A stretch of 64,000 bases of DNA, from contig JANQKV010000049.1 of assembly GCA_028280945.1 (NCBI GenBank), forward strand, positions 62,001-126,000, in the 5' to 3' direction. Below, one piece after another: positions 51,660 through 60,589 of the stretch. A program made the translations under genes and the position numbers. The notes under the pieces are model-generated. The model saw only the letters and a list, made by a program, of their open reading frames with translations. It was not told the DNA's origin and did no database searches. Origin of the DNA: Opitutaceae bacterium. Lineage in GTDB: Bacteria > Verrucomicrobiota > Verrucomicrobiia > Opitutales > Opitutaceae. How positions within the stretch are numbered: the stretch's first letter is position 1; every line of letters begins with the position of its first letter.

Positions 51660-52631
51660 TTACTTGAATTGGCGAGTCGAGGACTGTTCGGCGGTGGGGA
51701 AATCGTCTGGCACGGGAATCGTGACGTTGCCGGTAGCTGCCCATTCCGTGCCGCGCACGAATGTTGTGATGAAACCAACCGATTCGAAGGAGTAATCATT
51801 ATCCCCGAGCGCCGAGTGAAAAACGCGGCCTTCGCCGTAGGTCAGGGTCATGAGCATCGGTTCATGTCGACCCGATCCCTTGAGCTCGGAATCGGCGTAA
51901 GCGGTGGCCAAGATGTTGAGATTCTTGGCGGGTCCCCGCAGTCGGTCGTAGATTTCGTCTTTGGCATGCATCCAGACCGGAGGAAGTCCCCGCATGATGG
52001 GATGATCGGGATCGCGGGCAGTCAGTTGAAATTCGCGTTGAGGGCCATGGCTGCCTCCGCGTCCCGGTGACGTGTCAACGATGCGTTCGCCCGCGTCGTT
52101 ATAGTAGACCCAGGGACCACTCTCTTCGTTGCGTCCACCCCAGCCCCCCAGTCCGATCATTTCGTTGAACGCCTTCCATTCCGGCCAGGAGTTGTTCGCC
52201 GCATGGACAACGACCAGTCCGCCTCCTTCGGCCATATAGGTCTCCAGGGCAGTCTGGGTCTCCACGGGCAGGGGAGCGGCCTTCCAGCCAAAATTGGAGA
52301 TTACCACATCGTAGTCGGAAAAAGTCGGGGCGAAGTTGGGATCGGTCTGGGGTTCCTCCAGGTTTTCGGTCGGCGGTTGGGTGGTGAGCGGATACTGTTC
52401 GATCCATTGATCCGCCTGCCAGGTAAACTGAGAACGCGCGATATCCACTTCGAATAGGCCGGTTTCCTCTAGAAATGCCTTCATCATGAACGTAGATTTA
52501 GGCCAAACCCGGTGGTTGTTCTGGCCGTCGATAATCAATGCACGTAAAGTGGGCCTCTCTTCGGGCGCGGCGCAGGCGGTGAGGGCACCAACCATCATTG
52601 TAGTGAATAGGCAACGGATTTTGGGGATCAT
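51660..52631 (-). CDS. ThuA-domain lipoprotein
   Basis: About 323 residues from the ATG at 52631. The N-terminus is a lipoprotein signal (MMVGALTACAAP). The domain starts at LRALIIDGQNNHRVWPKSTFMMKAFLEETGLFEV and contains YDVVISNFGWKA, GGGLVVVHAANNSWPEWKAFNEMIGLGGWGGR and HPIMRGLPPVWMHAKDEIYDRLRGP. ThuA-like domains are class I glutamine amidotransferase-like and are often linked to sugar metabolism. No catalytic nucleophile is assigned. Confidence 0.85.
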   Translation of the reverse strand: MIPKIRCLFTTMMVGALTACAAPEERPTLRALIIDGQNNHRVWPKSTFMMKAFLEETGLFEVDIARSQFTWQADQWIEQYPLTTQPPTENLEEPQTDPNFAPTFSDYDVVISNFGWKAAPLPVETQTALETYMAEGGGLVVVHAANNSWPEWKAFNEMIGLGGWGGRNEESGPWVYYNDAGERIVDTSPGRGGSHGPQREFQLTARDPDHPIMRGLPPVWMHAKDEIYDRLRGPAKNLNILATAYADSELKGSGRHEPMLMTLTYGEGRVFHSALGDNDYSFESVGFITTFVRGTEWAATGNVTIPVPDDFPTAEQSSTRQFK

Positions 52632-52733
52632 AGAACGCCATGCCAACACGACCGTTGGCCGGACGCCAACCGCAAAGCATGAGACCGTCAGGCTGGGGCC
52701 AAAGGGCTACTCCGCTCGACGTTCGGCGAGACG

Positions 52734-53243
52734 CTAATCGTCGGATTGGTTGAGAAACAGCAGCATGATGCCGAGGCAACCGAACATACGAAAGGCGGCG
52801 TCCTGTCCGTTCCAGGTGTCGGACTGCCACATGAGAAACCACTCCCCGCCCACGGTGATGAAGGCGACAAACCACTGGAGCAGGCTCAGGGTGAGGCCGG
52901 CAATCGCGAATTGCTTGGCCTTCTGAAAGTCGTTGGCTGGAGCCGTCCGTGCCTGCCAGAGCTTCCAAGCGCCCCAGCCACAGAGCACGCCAGCCGCGGT
53001 CTCCCACAGGATGATGGTGGCGTAAAACACATGGTAGAACCACCAGGAGTTGTCCTCCGGGGTCGGGTCGCGCAGCGCCCGCCAGGCCTGGCTTTCACCG
53101 GAGAACAAGCTGTCCATCGCCAGCACGTGATGCACAAACGCGTAGTTGGAGGGGTAGTCGAACACCGCGTTATTGAGCACCACGATGAGGAGGAACAGCG
53201 CAGCGGAGGCGACGAGGCTGATTTTGCAAAGACGTGTGATCAT
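52734..53243 (-). CDS. DUF2165-family membrane protein
   Basis: 169 residues with four membrane helices. VVLNNAVFDYPSNYAFVHHVLAMDSLFSG and YHVFYATIILWETAAGVLCGWGAWKLW match DUF2165. GGEWFLMWQSDTWNGQDAAFRMFG is near the C-terminus. Function is unknown. It starts 23 bases after the cytosine-deaminase-like gene and points the same way, so it may be part of the pyrimidine uptake locus. Confidence 0.8.
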   Translation of the reverse strand: MITRLCKISLVASAALFLLIVVLNNAVFDYPSNYAFVHHVLAMDSLFSGESQAWRALRDPTPEDNSWWFYHVFYATIILWETAAGVLCGWGAWKLWQARTAPANDFQKAKQFAIAGLTLSLLQWFVAFITVGGEWFLMWQSDTWNGQDAAFRMFGCLGIMLLFLNQSDD

Positions 53244-53266
53244 GAATGTTGGCTGGAGGAACTGGT

Positions 53267-54583
53267 TCAGGAACCCGCGGGTTCCTGGAGACCGGGAGAT
53301 TCGACGCTGCGAAACGAATCGCCGTGGATGAGTCGTCGGGAAGCGTTTGGTTGGGAGAGAAACTCGTTGAAGGTGCGACCGGTCGCGACCACGAGGTCGG
53401 CCCGCGCCCCGACAGCGATGCGTCCATGGTCGGGCAGGCCCATGAAGTCGGCCGGGTGGGTGGTGACCAAGGCAGGGGCCAGGGCCATACGAGTATCCAA
53501 ATGTCCGATACGAATGCTTGCGATCAGGATTTCCCACATGTCGTAGTCACCCCAGGCGCAGAAAGCGTCGCGGACATTGTCGCTGGCGCTGGCGATTTTG
53601 ACCCCGGCTTCGGTCAGCTCGTGCAGGCGGGTAAGGCCCCGCCAATGCGGCGACAGAGGTCGCCCCTCGGCCGTCCAACGTCTTCCCTGCAGGTATTGGT
53701 TGCATAACGGCAGGGCGATGATGTTGATCCCCGCCTCCTTTACCAAGGCGATGGTCTCCCGGGCACGATCATCATCCTGCACCGCAAGTGAACAGTTGTG
53801 GCCACAGGTGACGGGCAGGGGAAACTCCTGACGCAAAACCGCCTCGGCCGTCGCCCGCAGGCATTCCGAATCCGGGTCCCCGTTTTCATCCACATGAAGA
53901 TCGACGCCAATGCCCAATTCCCTGGCGTCGGCCAGCAGGCGGTCCAGTTGCCGCGGAAGCTCGGGTCCGGGTCGAGGGAACCCACCCAGGGCGGCGGCTC
54001 CGTAGTCCCTGGCCAATTCCAGGGAACTGGTGTTGGACGGCTCCTCCGTGGGCCGCACGCCCCCCATGCTGACAATCTGGATTGAAATACGATCCTGCCA
54101 CTCGTCCCGCAACTGATTCATCACCGCATGGGAATCGGCTCCGACTTCCGGGCCCGAGTCCAAATGAGTGCGCAGGGCCACGGTCCCATGGGACCAAGCC
54201 CGCTCCAAGGCCGTGTTGGCCCGGCGGTAGAGGTCATCCGGGGACCAGTATTTGTGGGCGTCTTCCCGCAGCACTCGGATGGCATCCCAAAACTCTCCCC
54301 GAGGATTGGGGGAGCGGTTCCACGTGAACGTTTTGTCCAGATGGGTGTGGGCGTCCACCAATCCGGGCCAGACCAAGTGCCCCTCGAGGTTGGTCTTGGC
54401 CACGTCGTCAGGCGGAGTCAGGCCTGTCTTGGCCGTGGTGGTCCGCACGCCCACGATCCGATCGTTTTCGATCAGAATGTCACACTCTGACCACGGTTCG
54501 AGCTCATCGGCCGGTTGGCCACCACTGACGATGATTGCCGGGAGACAACTGTCAGGCACCCGGGCTCGCGTGAAGAGATGCAT
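53267..54583 (-). CDS. Cytosine deaminase-like amidohydrolase
   Basis: 438 residues. GLVDAHTHLDKTFTW gives the HxH metal ligands. VALRTHLDSGPEV, GVDLHVDENGDPDSECLRA, VTCGHNCSLAVQ and IASASDNVRDAFCAWGDYDM complete the CodA-like pattern in the right order. It should deaminate cytosine or a related aminopyrimidine in the cytosol. An NMT1/THI5-like binding protein gene precedes it by 38 bases, supporting uptake followed by deamination. A pyrimidine other than cytosine, such as a thiamine precursor, is possible. Confidence 0.85.
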   Translation of the reverse strand: MHLFTRARVPDSCLPAIIVSGGQPADELEPWSECDILIENDRIVGVRTTTAKTGLTPPDDVAKTNLEGHLVWPGLVDAHTHLDKTFTWNRSPNPRGEFWDAIRVLREDAHKYWSPDDLYRRANTALERAWSHGTVALRTHLDSGPEVGADSHAVMNQLRDEWQDRISIQIVSMGGVRPTEEPSNTSSLELARDYGAAALGGFPRPGPELPRQLDRLLADARELGIGVDLHVDENGDPDSECLRATAEAVLRQEFPLPVTCGHNCSLAVQDDDRARETIALVKEAGINIIALPLCNQYLQGRRWTAEGRPLSPHWRGLTRLHELTEAGVKIASASDNVRDAFCAWGDYDMWEILIASIRIGHLDTRMALAPALVTTHPADFMGLPDHGRIAVGARADLVVATGRTFNEFLSQPNASRRLIHGDSFRSVESPGLQEPAGS

Positions 54584-54621
54584 GCCATCCTCACAGCCGG
54601 GGGCGTGCCGCTTGCCAAATG

Positions 54622-55620
54622 CTACGGTAGATAACGCGTAGTTACCACTTGCTCGGCGGTCAGGGGACTGTTGTTGGGCAAAATGTTCAGGGACTTGAGT
54701 TGTTCCAGTTGGATAGAAAACCGCTCGAGGCTCACGCGTCCGATCTGCCCGGGCCCGCCGTTTTCGCGGCCGATCACCAAACGTTCATCGATGATCATTT
54801 GTCGGGAAAACTCGAGAAAGGCGTCGGTGTTCTTGGGGTTGACCACCTTCATCAGTTCATGGGCCGGTGTGGGGTCGCCAAAGAGATAGTCCCGCCAGCC
54901 CCTGATGTAGACGGTCAAAAAATCGCGGGTTGCCTGCGGGTGTGCTTCGGCCCATCCACGGTGGACGGCCAAGACCGTGTAGGCGTCGAAGCCTGCGTCC
55001 CAAGCGTAGAGGAACTTTGGCTTAGGGGCTCCTCCCTGCTCGATATAGAAGGGTTCAGCGATGTAGAATCCCTGCTGGATGAAGTTCGGATCAGCGATAA
55101 AGTTGGTAACCGAAAAGTTCTGCGGCACGATGTTGAAATCGATGTCATACTTGTAGCGCAGGTAGGGCAAAAATGCCCACTCGGGCCGGGCCATGATGGT
55201 GGTGCCGTCCAGTTCCGGAAAACTGCTGATCGGATTATCGGCGTGAAGCATCAGCACCGAGGGATCGTTTTGAAAAACCGCACTTACGTTGACGATAGGC
55301 AGTCCCTCGGCGATCGCGAGTAGCACGGTCGTGCTGTCGGCCTGAGCGAAATGGGCCTTGCGGGAGGCGAGCTTGCGCATGCCAAAACCGTTGGGTCCGC
55401 CTTGATCTAATCGCACGTCGAGCCCGGCTTCCTTGAACCAATCATTAGCGGCCGCCTGATAGAATCCGCCGTGCTCGGGTTCGGCTACCCAGTCGAGCTG
55501 AACGACGATGGGAAGCAGGCCCTTGGTCTCCGATTCTGGAGTGGATTTCTCGGCGCAGCCGCCGAGCAGCGCGAGCGTGATTACAATGGCGAAAGAGGCA
55601 AGGCAGCGGGTTATTGACAT
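54622..55620 (-). CDS. ABC substrate-binding lipoprotein, NMT1/THI5-like (receptor 1)
   Basis: 332 residues with a lipobox (LALLGGCAEKS). VVQLDWVAEPEHGGFYQAAANDWFKEAGLDVRL is the family N-terminus, and ADPNFIQQGFYIAEPF is central. Such proteins bind pyrimidine-type ligands for a ThiXYZ-like importer. It is co-directional with the cytosine-deaminase-like gene. It shares clear similarity with receptor 2 (57813-58829), including EHGGxYQA and EGLPIV. Confidence 0.85.
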   Translation of the reverse strand: MSITRCLASFAIVITLALLGGCAEKSTPESETKGLLPIVVQLDWVAEPEHGGFYQAAANDWFKEAGLDVRLDQGGPNGFGMRKLASRKAHFAQADSTTVLLAIAEGLPIVNVSAVFQNDPSVLMLHADNPISSFPELDGTTIMARPEWAFLPYLRYKYDIDFNIVPQNFSVTNFIADPNFIQQGFYIAEPFYIEQGGAPKPKFLYAWDAGFDAYTVLAVHRGWAEAHPQATRDFLTVYIRGWRDYLFGDPTPAHELMKVVNPKNTDAFLEFSRQMIIDERLVIGRENGGPGQIGRVSLERFSIQLEQLKSLNILPNNSPLTAEQVVTTRYLP

Positions 55621-55847
55621 CTAGCTTGGGCAAAAAGCGATTAGCGTGCCGCAAAGAAGATGGCTTGCTGATTCAAACAGGATGACGTCAAAAAGTCCAC
55701 GCTATGGTCATGTATACCATCGGCGTGGCACCTCGGTTGCTTTTTTCTCGGCTGACGCCGTTCGACGGAGAGCGGCGTTGGGCCAGAGACCTTGCGCGGG
55801 TTGCTCGGTCCCGAGTGATTTCCCGCGCCACTCACCTCCGTTTTTAC

Positions 55848-56735
55848 ATGCCCCCTGCAGTTATCTCTGATTTCGGTCGTCGCGGTCGCGTGTTGGGTAT
55901 TTTCCTCACTATTTTTTGCCCGGGTACACTGGCCACATCGTTGCCCGTGATGACCGAGAGAGCTTCGCCTTTTGATTTGGAGATTTCAGCGGGACTCGAG
56001 CATCAGACCGAAGGGCAGTCGTTTTTCGTCTCGTGGAATGACATCATCACTCTGCCAACTTCAGAACTAGAAATCCAAGGTGAATTTGTCCCCGGCAAGC
56101 AGACGATAACGATTGTTATGCTGAAGGATCTTTGGGGGTCGCTGCCGGTGGACGCAGCCCACGACACCCTGATCGCCTATTGTACCGATGGATACTTTTC
56201 GATTTACCAACCTGGCTTCCTAGCCACGCAGAAACCGTTCATCGTTGTGCGTATTAATGGTGCCGGACCTGATGAGTGGCCGCCGGAGGGGCTTGATTTC
56301 AATCCCGGCCCCTTCGTCATCAGCGTGTCTGATAAACTGGTTCCGGGCACGCAGGACATTCTTGATGTCGGCCACAAGCGTCCCTGGGGCGTGAACAACG
56401 TCCAGTTCGTTTCTCTCGCAGAAATCATGGCTCCAGCCCGATCGGGGCCGTGGGCAAACTTGAGCAAGCGCGGCGAAGATGGCCGTGAGCTATGGATCAA
56501 TTCCTGTTCAAGCTGTCATGAAGGACCGCAGGGTTTGAGCGGTGGCAACAAAAGCCAGCGGCCGTTTCCGATCCTGGCGGTGCATGCGCAACACAACGAG
56601 GACTTCTTTCGCCAATACGTCCGTGATCCGAAGTCGCTGGTTCCGAGTGCCACGATGGAGCCGCACCCTCACTACTCGGATGAGCAATTGGACGCGTTGG
56701 TGGCGTTCATTACCGCCGAGCAATCGGGTGGCTGA
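55848..56735 (+). CDS. Exported c-type cytochrome
   Basis: About 295 residues from the ATG at 55848, with a signal region (RVLGIFLTIFCPGTLA). Residues 35-195 form a domain with SFFVSWNDIITLPTSELEIQGEFVPGKQTITIVMLKDLWGSLPVD, which resembles an oxidoreductase molybdopterin-like or beta-sandwich module without evident cofactor residues. The C-terminus has one haem motif, CSSCH, and MEPHPHYSDEQLDALVAFITAEQ. It is a probable periplasmic electron carrier; partner unknown. Confidence 0.72.
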   Translation: MPPAVISDFGRRGRVLGIFLTIFCPGTLATSLPVMTERASPFDLEISAGLEHQTEGQSFFVSWNDIITLPTSELEIQGEFVPGKQTITIVMLKDLWGSLPVDAAHDTLIAYCTDGYFSIYQPGFLATQKPFIVVRINGAGPDEWPPEGLDFNPGPFVISVSDKLVPGTQDILDVGHKRPWGVNNVQFVSLAEIMAPARSGPWANLSKRGEDGRELWINSCSSCHEGPQGLSGGNKSQRPFPILAVHAQHNEDFFRQYVRDPKSLVPSATMEPHPHYSDEQLDALVAFITAEQSGG

Positions 56736-56761
56736 CGGCAGCCGCTCCGCGGGCAGCGAGT

Positions 56762-56831
56762 TGTCGGGCATAAAGCCCGACTCACAAGCCGGATACATGG
56801 ATCTTACGTGGGTCGGGCTTTATGCCCGACA
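56762..56831. repeat. REP-like nested palindrome
   Basis: Two perfect inverted 20-base arms (56762-56781 and 56812-56831) enclose 30 bases. Each arm is itself a small hairpin, GTCGGGC and GCCCGAC around ATAAA or TTTAT. The similarity continues for four more inner bases with one mismatch. It lies between the convergent cytochrome and receptor 3 genes, a place typical of REP elements. It could also act as a bidirectional terminator. Confidence 0.8.
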
Positions 56832-56852
56832 TTTTTGCGCTCCGGGGCGCAA

Positions 56853-57809
56853 TTACTTGAGCCAACTTGCGGGCGGCGCGATCTCGCCGCTCACCAAATT
56901 CATCTCCCGGGCGATGGCGATGAGTTGGGTCCAGCGCTTGGAGGCCATCACGGGCAAAGCTTCGTCCGTGTCGCCCATGACATAGGGGCGCAGGGCGGCC
57001 AGGGCAGCCAGCACATGACCGCTCTCGGTGTCGGATGGCATCCGCTTTAATACGGCTTGGGCGGCGTCCTCGGGTTGGGCGAAGGTTTCTTCCCAGCCGC
57101 GTCGGGTGGCGGCGACAAATCGCGCCAGGGTTTCACTGTGCCGGGAGTGCTGCTCCCGCGTGGTGTAGAGGATTTCTGAATACGAAGGAAAACCCAGGTC
57201 CGCAAATGACAGGAACCGCGTTTGCCGCGAAGCGGCCTGCGTCTGCAATTGCACGTATTCCTCGGAAGCGTAGCCCTGCATCGCGTCAACGTGTCCGGAA
57301 ATCAGATCGTCAACATCGTTCTCCACGCGGATAAACTGCACTTCGCCATCAGTCAGGCCGGCGTGGACGGCGAACCAGGCGAAGAGCGCATCCGCATAGG
57401 CATGCACGCCGATGCGCCGACCGGTGAAATCGGCGGCGGACTGGATGCCGGAGTCCGCGAAGGTCATGATTCCCGCCGGGCTGGTTGGCAGCATGGGCCG
57501 CAGGGTGATCAGGTCATCGCCGGCATCTAACCTTTGCAGCAGGATGTAGCCTTCGATTGATCCCAGCGTGCAGGTTGTCGGGTCTGCCTGCAGGCTGGCG
57601 GTGGCGTCCTGGCCATAGGCAAACGGGCGCAATTCCACGTCGAGTCCCGCCTCGTGGTAAAGACCGGCATCGATGGCCAGGAAAACCCCGGCAAATTGGG
57701 CCGACGGGAACCATCCGGGATGAAATACGACCGGAGTAAGGTTCGGTTGCGACGCGACAAGCATACCGGGCCACCCGACCAACAGACCCAGCCACCGAAG
57801 CGTCCGCAT
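56853..57809 (-). CDS. ABC substrate-binding protein, NMT1/THI5-like (receptor 3)
   Basis: 318 residues with a Sec signal peptide (LGLLVGWPGMLVA-SQ) and no lipobox. VVFHPGWFPSAQFAGVFLAIDAGLYHEAGLDVEL is the domain start, and STCTLGSIEG-like and RRIGVHAYADALFAWFAV follow. It is the last gene of the ATPase-permease-receptor 2-receptor 3 operon, 3 bases after receptor 2. It is closer to receptor 4 than to receptors 1 and 2 (AQFAG, LGSIE/IGSIE motifs). Confidence 0.83.
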   Translation of the reverse strand: MRTLRWLGLLVGWPGMLVASQPNLTPVVFHPGWFPSAQFAGVFLAIDAGLYHEAGLDVELRPFAYGQDATASLQADPTTCTLGSIEGYILLQRLDAGDDLITLRPMLPTSPAGIMTFADSGIQSAADFTGRRIGVHAYADALFAWFAVHAGLTDGEVQFIRVENDVDDLISGHVDAMQGYASEEYVQLQTQAASRQTRFLSFADLGFPSYSEILYTTREQHSRHSETLARFVAATRRGWEETFAQPEDAAQAVLKRMPSDTESGHVLAALAALRPYVMGDTDEALPVMASKRWTQLIAIAREMNLVSGEIAPPASWLK

Positions 57810-57812
57810 GGG

Positions 57813-58829
57813 CTACTGGTCGATCAGCGGCCGCAGGTCGGCGGGCAGGAAATCGAACATGACGACATCCTCCACGGTGAGGGGCTCACGCAGGATGCCC
57901 AACTCGTGCAGGCTCTGGGTTTCGGCAGCGATGCGTTCGCGCTTAATCAAACCGTTGGCTTCTCCCAAACCGGGGCGACCGCGGACCAGCCGGTTTTCTT
58001 TCATCGCGTTGATACTGAATTCCATGAAGTCGTTGCTCATGCTGTCGTTGCGTTCGGCGATCATGGCCTTGGCAGCTGTATTGTCGCCGTCGAGGAAACT
58101 CTCCCAGCCCTTGATCGAGGCCGCGACAAAAGCGCGCACCCGGTCGGGGTGGGCGGCGGCATAACGGCGGCTGGTGAAGATGACTCGGTACGGATCGTAT
58201 CCTTCCTGCGCCAGCAGCATCGTCTTCGGTTCGATGCCGCTGGCCCGGACGAAGAAGGGCTCATTGGTGATAAAGCATTGCTGAATGAAATTTGGGTCAG
58301 CCATGAACTGGGCCAGACCATAGTTCATTGGAATGAGGTTGATCGAAATGTTGTAGCGAGCCTCGAGATTGAGCGCCCAGGCGGCGCCCGGCGTGCTCAT
58401 CACCGTTTGGCCGTCCATGTCTTCCCACCTCTCGATAGGGTTTGAGGCGTGCAGCAACAAGGCTTGCGGATCATGCTGCATCAACGCGCATACGATCACG
58501 ATCGGCAGGCCTTCTTGCACGGCGAGCATCACGTCGTCGCTGCGTCCCATGGCGAAATCCGCTCGCCCCGTGGCCACCTTTTGCGTGCCCAACGAACCGG
58601 GACCACCTGCGATGATGTCCACTTCCAGTCCCGTCTCGGCATAGTAGCCCGCGGTCAGGGCCTGATAATAGCCCCCATGCTCGGCCTGGGGATACCAATC
58701 GGTTTGAAACTTGACCAAAGGCAGGCCGGATTCAGTGGTGTCACTTTGCTTGCTACAACCGGTCAGAAGCAAACCGGTTACCAGAGCGAGACCACCGAGA
58801 CGAAGGGTGAGTGAAGACAGGGAGATCAT
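57813..58829 (-). CDS. ABC substrate-binding lipoprotein, NMT1/THI5-like (receptor 2)
   Basis: About 338 residues from the ATG at 58829, which overlaps the permease stop (ATGA). The lipobox is LTGCSKQS. VKFQTDWYPQAEHGGYYQALTAGYYAETGLEVDII starts the domain. AQFMADPNFIQQCFITNEPFFV is close to the same segment in receptor 1. Translational coupling to the permease makes it the primary receptor of this importer. Confidence 0.88.
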   Translation of the reverse strand: MISLSSLTLRLGGLALVTGLLLTGCSKQSDTTESGLPLVKFQTDWYPQAEHGGYYQALTAGYYAETGLEVDIIAGGPGSLGTQKVATGRADFAMGRSDDVMLAVQEGLPIVIVCALMQHDPQALLLHASNPIERWEDMDGQTVMSTPGAAWALNLEARYNISINLIPMNYGLAQFMADPNFIQQCFITNEPFFVRASGIEPKTMLLAQEGYDPYRVIFTSRRYAAAHPDRVRAFVAASIKGWESFLDGDNTAAKAMIAERNDSMSNDFMEFSINAMKENRLVRGRPGLGEANGLIKRERIAAETQSLHELGILREPLTVEDVVMFDFLPADLRPLIDQ

Positions 58830-59617
58830 GAATCGGTCTTGGCGTAGGAGTCGTGCCATTTGTGCAGGCTCAGCCAGGCAAGGCCGATGCCGATGCCGGC
58901 GAAGAGAAACCCGAGGGCACAACTGGCCGCCGCGGTGGCGAACAGCGCGGCGTTCTTGAATTGGGAGCTGAAGACGATCGTCAGGAAACCGAGGCCCCCT
59001 TCACCCCCGGCGGAGTTCCCGGCATAGAAGTCACCGACGATCGCGCCGATGGGGGCAAGCGTGGCGGCGATGCGCAAACCCGTGAAGAAATACGGCAGGG
59101 CGGCCGGTACTCGGAGCATGAAGATTTCCTGAGCCTTCGTGGCCCGGCACATGGCAAAAAGGTCGACCAAGTTGCGGTCGGTGGAGATGAGGCCCTGCGT
59201 CGTATTGACGGTGAGCGGGAAAAAACAAATCAGGAACGTGATGATGGTGACACTTGCCAGCCCCGGTCCGACCCAGAGAATGAGGATCGGCGCGAGTACA
59301 ATGATCGGCGTCATTTGCAGAATCATCAGGTAGGGGTAGAGACTGGCCCGCACGACCGGAGTCAGTGAAAGGATCAGGGCAAAGATGAAGCTGATGACGA
59401 CCGCCATGCCGAACCCTACCACGGCGCCTCTCGTGGTGTTGAGGGTCGCGCTCCACAACTGATCACCGTGTTGCTGGAATGCCTCGATGATTTCATGGGG
59501 CGTGGGCAAAAGAAACTGTCCGTCGTCACCGAGCAGAAACCGGATGAAATACCAAATGCCGATGAAGAGGGCGCCGGTGAACAGGGGGAGGATGTAGGAG
59601 AGTGATTTCGAGGACAT
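58826..59617 (-). CDS. ABC transporter permease, ThiX/SsuC/TauC type
   Basis: 263 residues with six membrane helices. The cytoplasmic coupling loop is visible as ATKAQEIFMLRVPAALPYFFTGLRIAATLAPIGAIVGDF. The N-terminus SYILPLFTGALFIGIWYFI is the first helix. It forms the inner-membrane channel for the receptors encoded nearby. It is the only permease gene in the locus and is coupled to receptor 2. Confidence 0.92.
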   Translation of the reverse strand: MSSKSLSYILPLFTGALFIGIWYFIRFLLGDDGQFLLPTPHEIIEAFQQHGDQLWSATLNTTRGAVVGFGMAVVISFIFALILSLTPVVRASLYPYLMILQMTPIIVLAPILILWVGPGLASVTIITFLICFFPLTVNTTQGLISTDRNLVDLFAMCRATKAQEIFMLRVPAALPYFFTGLRIAATLAPIGAIVGDFYAGNSAGGEGGLGFLTIVFSSQFKNAALFATAAASCALGFLFAGIGIGLAWLSLHKWHDSYAKTDS

Positions 59618-59631
59618 CCGGGGAAAGAGGG

Positions 59632-60405
59632 TCAGCGTTGATCGTCCTCGACGGAACGCAGGAGACGGGTGACTTCGGCCACCAGTTTTTGATAGGCTTC
59701 CGACTGTCGCGTGGCATCGGTGCGGGGGTAGGGAAGATCAACGACGACCTCCCGATGCAGGCGCCCGGGATTGGCACTGAGCACAAAGATTCGGTTGGAG
59801 AGAAACACGGCTTCGGCGACGGAATGGGTCACAAAAAAGGCCGTCCAGGCCTTCTGGTCGCGGATCGCCAGCAACTCCTCATTGAGATGATCCCGGGTCA
59901 TCTCATCCAGCGCCCCGAAGGGTTCGTCGAGCAAGAGGATCTTGGGCGAAAGCGAAAGCGCGCGAGCGATGGAGACGCGCATCTTTTGTCCGCCGGAAAG
60001 TTGACGCGGGTAGTAGTTGGCGCGACTGCCGAGCCCGACAAGTTCCAACGATTTCCGGGCCGTTTCGGCGCGGCGACCGGAATCGACTCCGCGCAGTTTG
60101 AGGGGCACCTCCACGTTGCGTTGCACGGAGAGCCAGGGCAGCAGGGTCGGTTCCTGGAAAACGAAGGCCAATTCCTCGGCGGCGTTCCGGGGGGAGATGG
60201 ACTCGACGGTCGCTTCACCTCCGGAAATGGGATTCAGTCCGGAGATAAGTTTCAGGATGGTAGACTTGCCGCAACCACTGGGCCCGATGAGGGAGATGAA
60301 GTCCCCGCGCAGCGCATCGAAACTGATGCGATCCAGGATCAGCGGCCCGTCGCCGTAGCGCTTTTCAACTTCGTCGAATTTAACAATGGGAATTGGGCTC
60401 GGCAT
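59632..60405 (-). CDS. ABC transporter ATP-binding protein, ThiZ/SsuB/TauB type
   Basis: 257 residues. Walker A GPSGCGKST is near residue 43. The Q-loop segment FVFQEPTLLPWLSVQRNVEVPL, signature QLSGGQKMRVSIARAL, Walker B ILLLDEPFGALDEMTR and switch FVTHSVAEAVFLSNRIFVLSANPGR are all intact. It powers import with the permease 14 bases downstream. Confidence 0.93.
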   Translation of the reverse strand: MPSPIPIVKFDEVEKRYGDGPLILDRISFDALRGDFISLIGPSGCGKSTILKLISGLNPISGGEATVESISPRNAAEELAFVFQEPTLLPWLSVQRNVEVPLKLRGVDSGRRAETARKSLELVGLGSRANYYPRQLSGGQKMRVSIARALSLSPKILLLDEPFGALDEMTRDHLNEELLAIRDQKAWTAFFVTHSVAEAVFLSNRIFVLSANPGRLHREVVVDLPYPRTDATRQSEAYQKLVAEVTRLLRSVEDDQR

Positions 60406-60589
60406 GATGCGGGCCGAGCAGAATTCGGCCTCGTGCGGGTTTCAGCAGACCCTTTGCCAGCCCCGGTTCGGTGACGGATTTCGGTCGTAAGTGCCAGAGG
60501 TTGATTTTTCGTGCGGTCGATTGGGAAAGAACACCAGTCAAACCCCGGTCAATCCGCCGGGATGGTCCGAGTTATGCGACCGATGGGAT

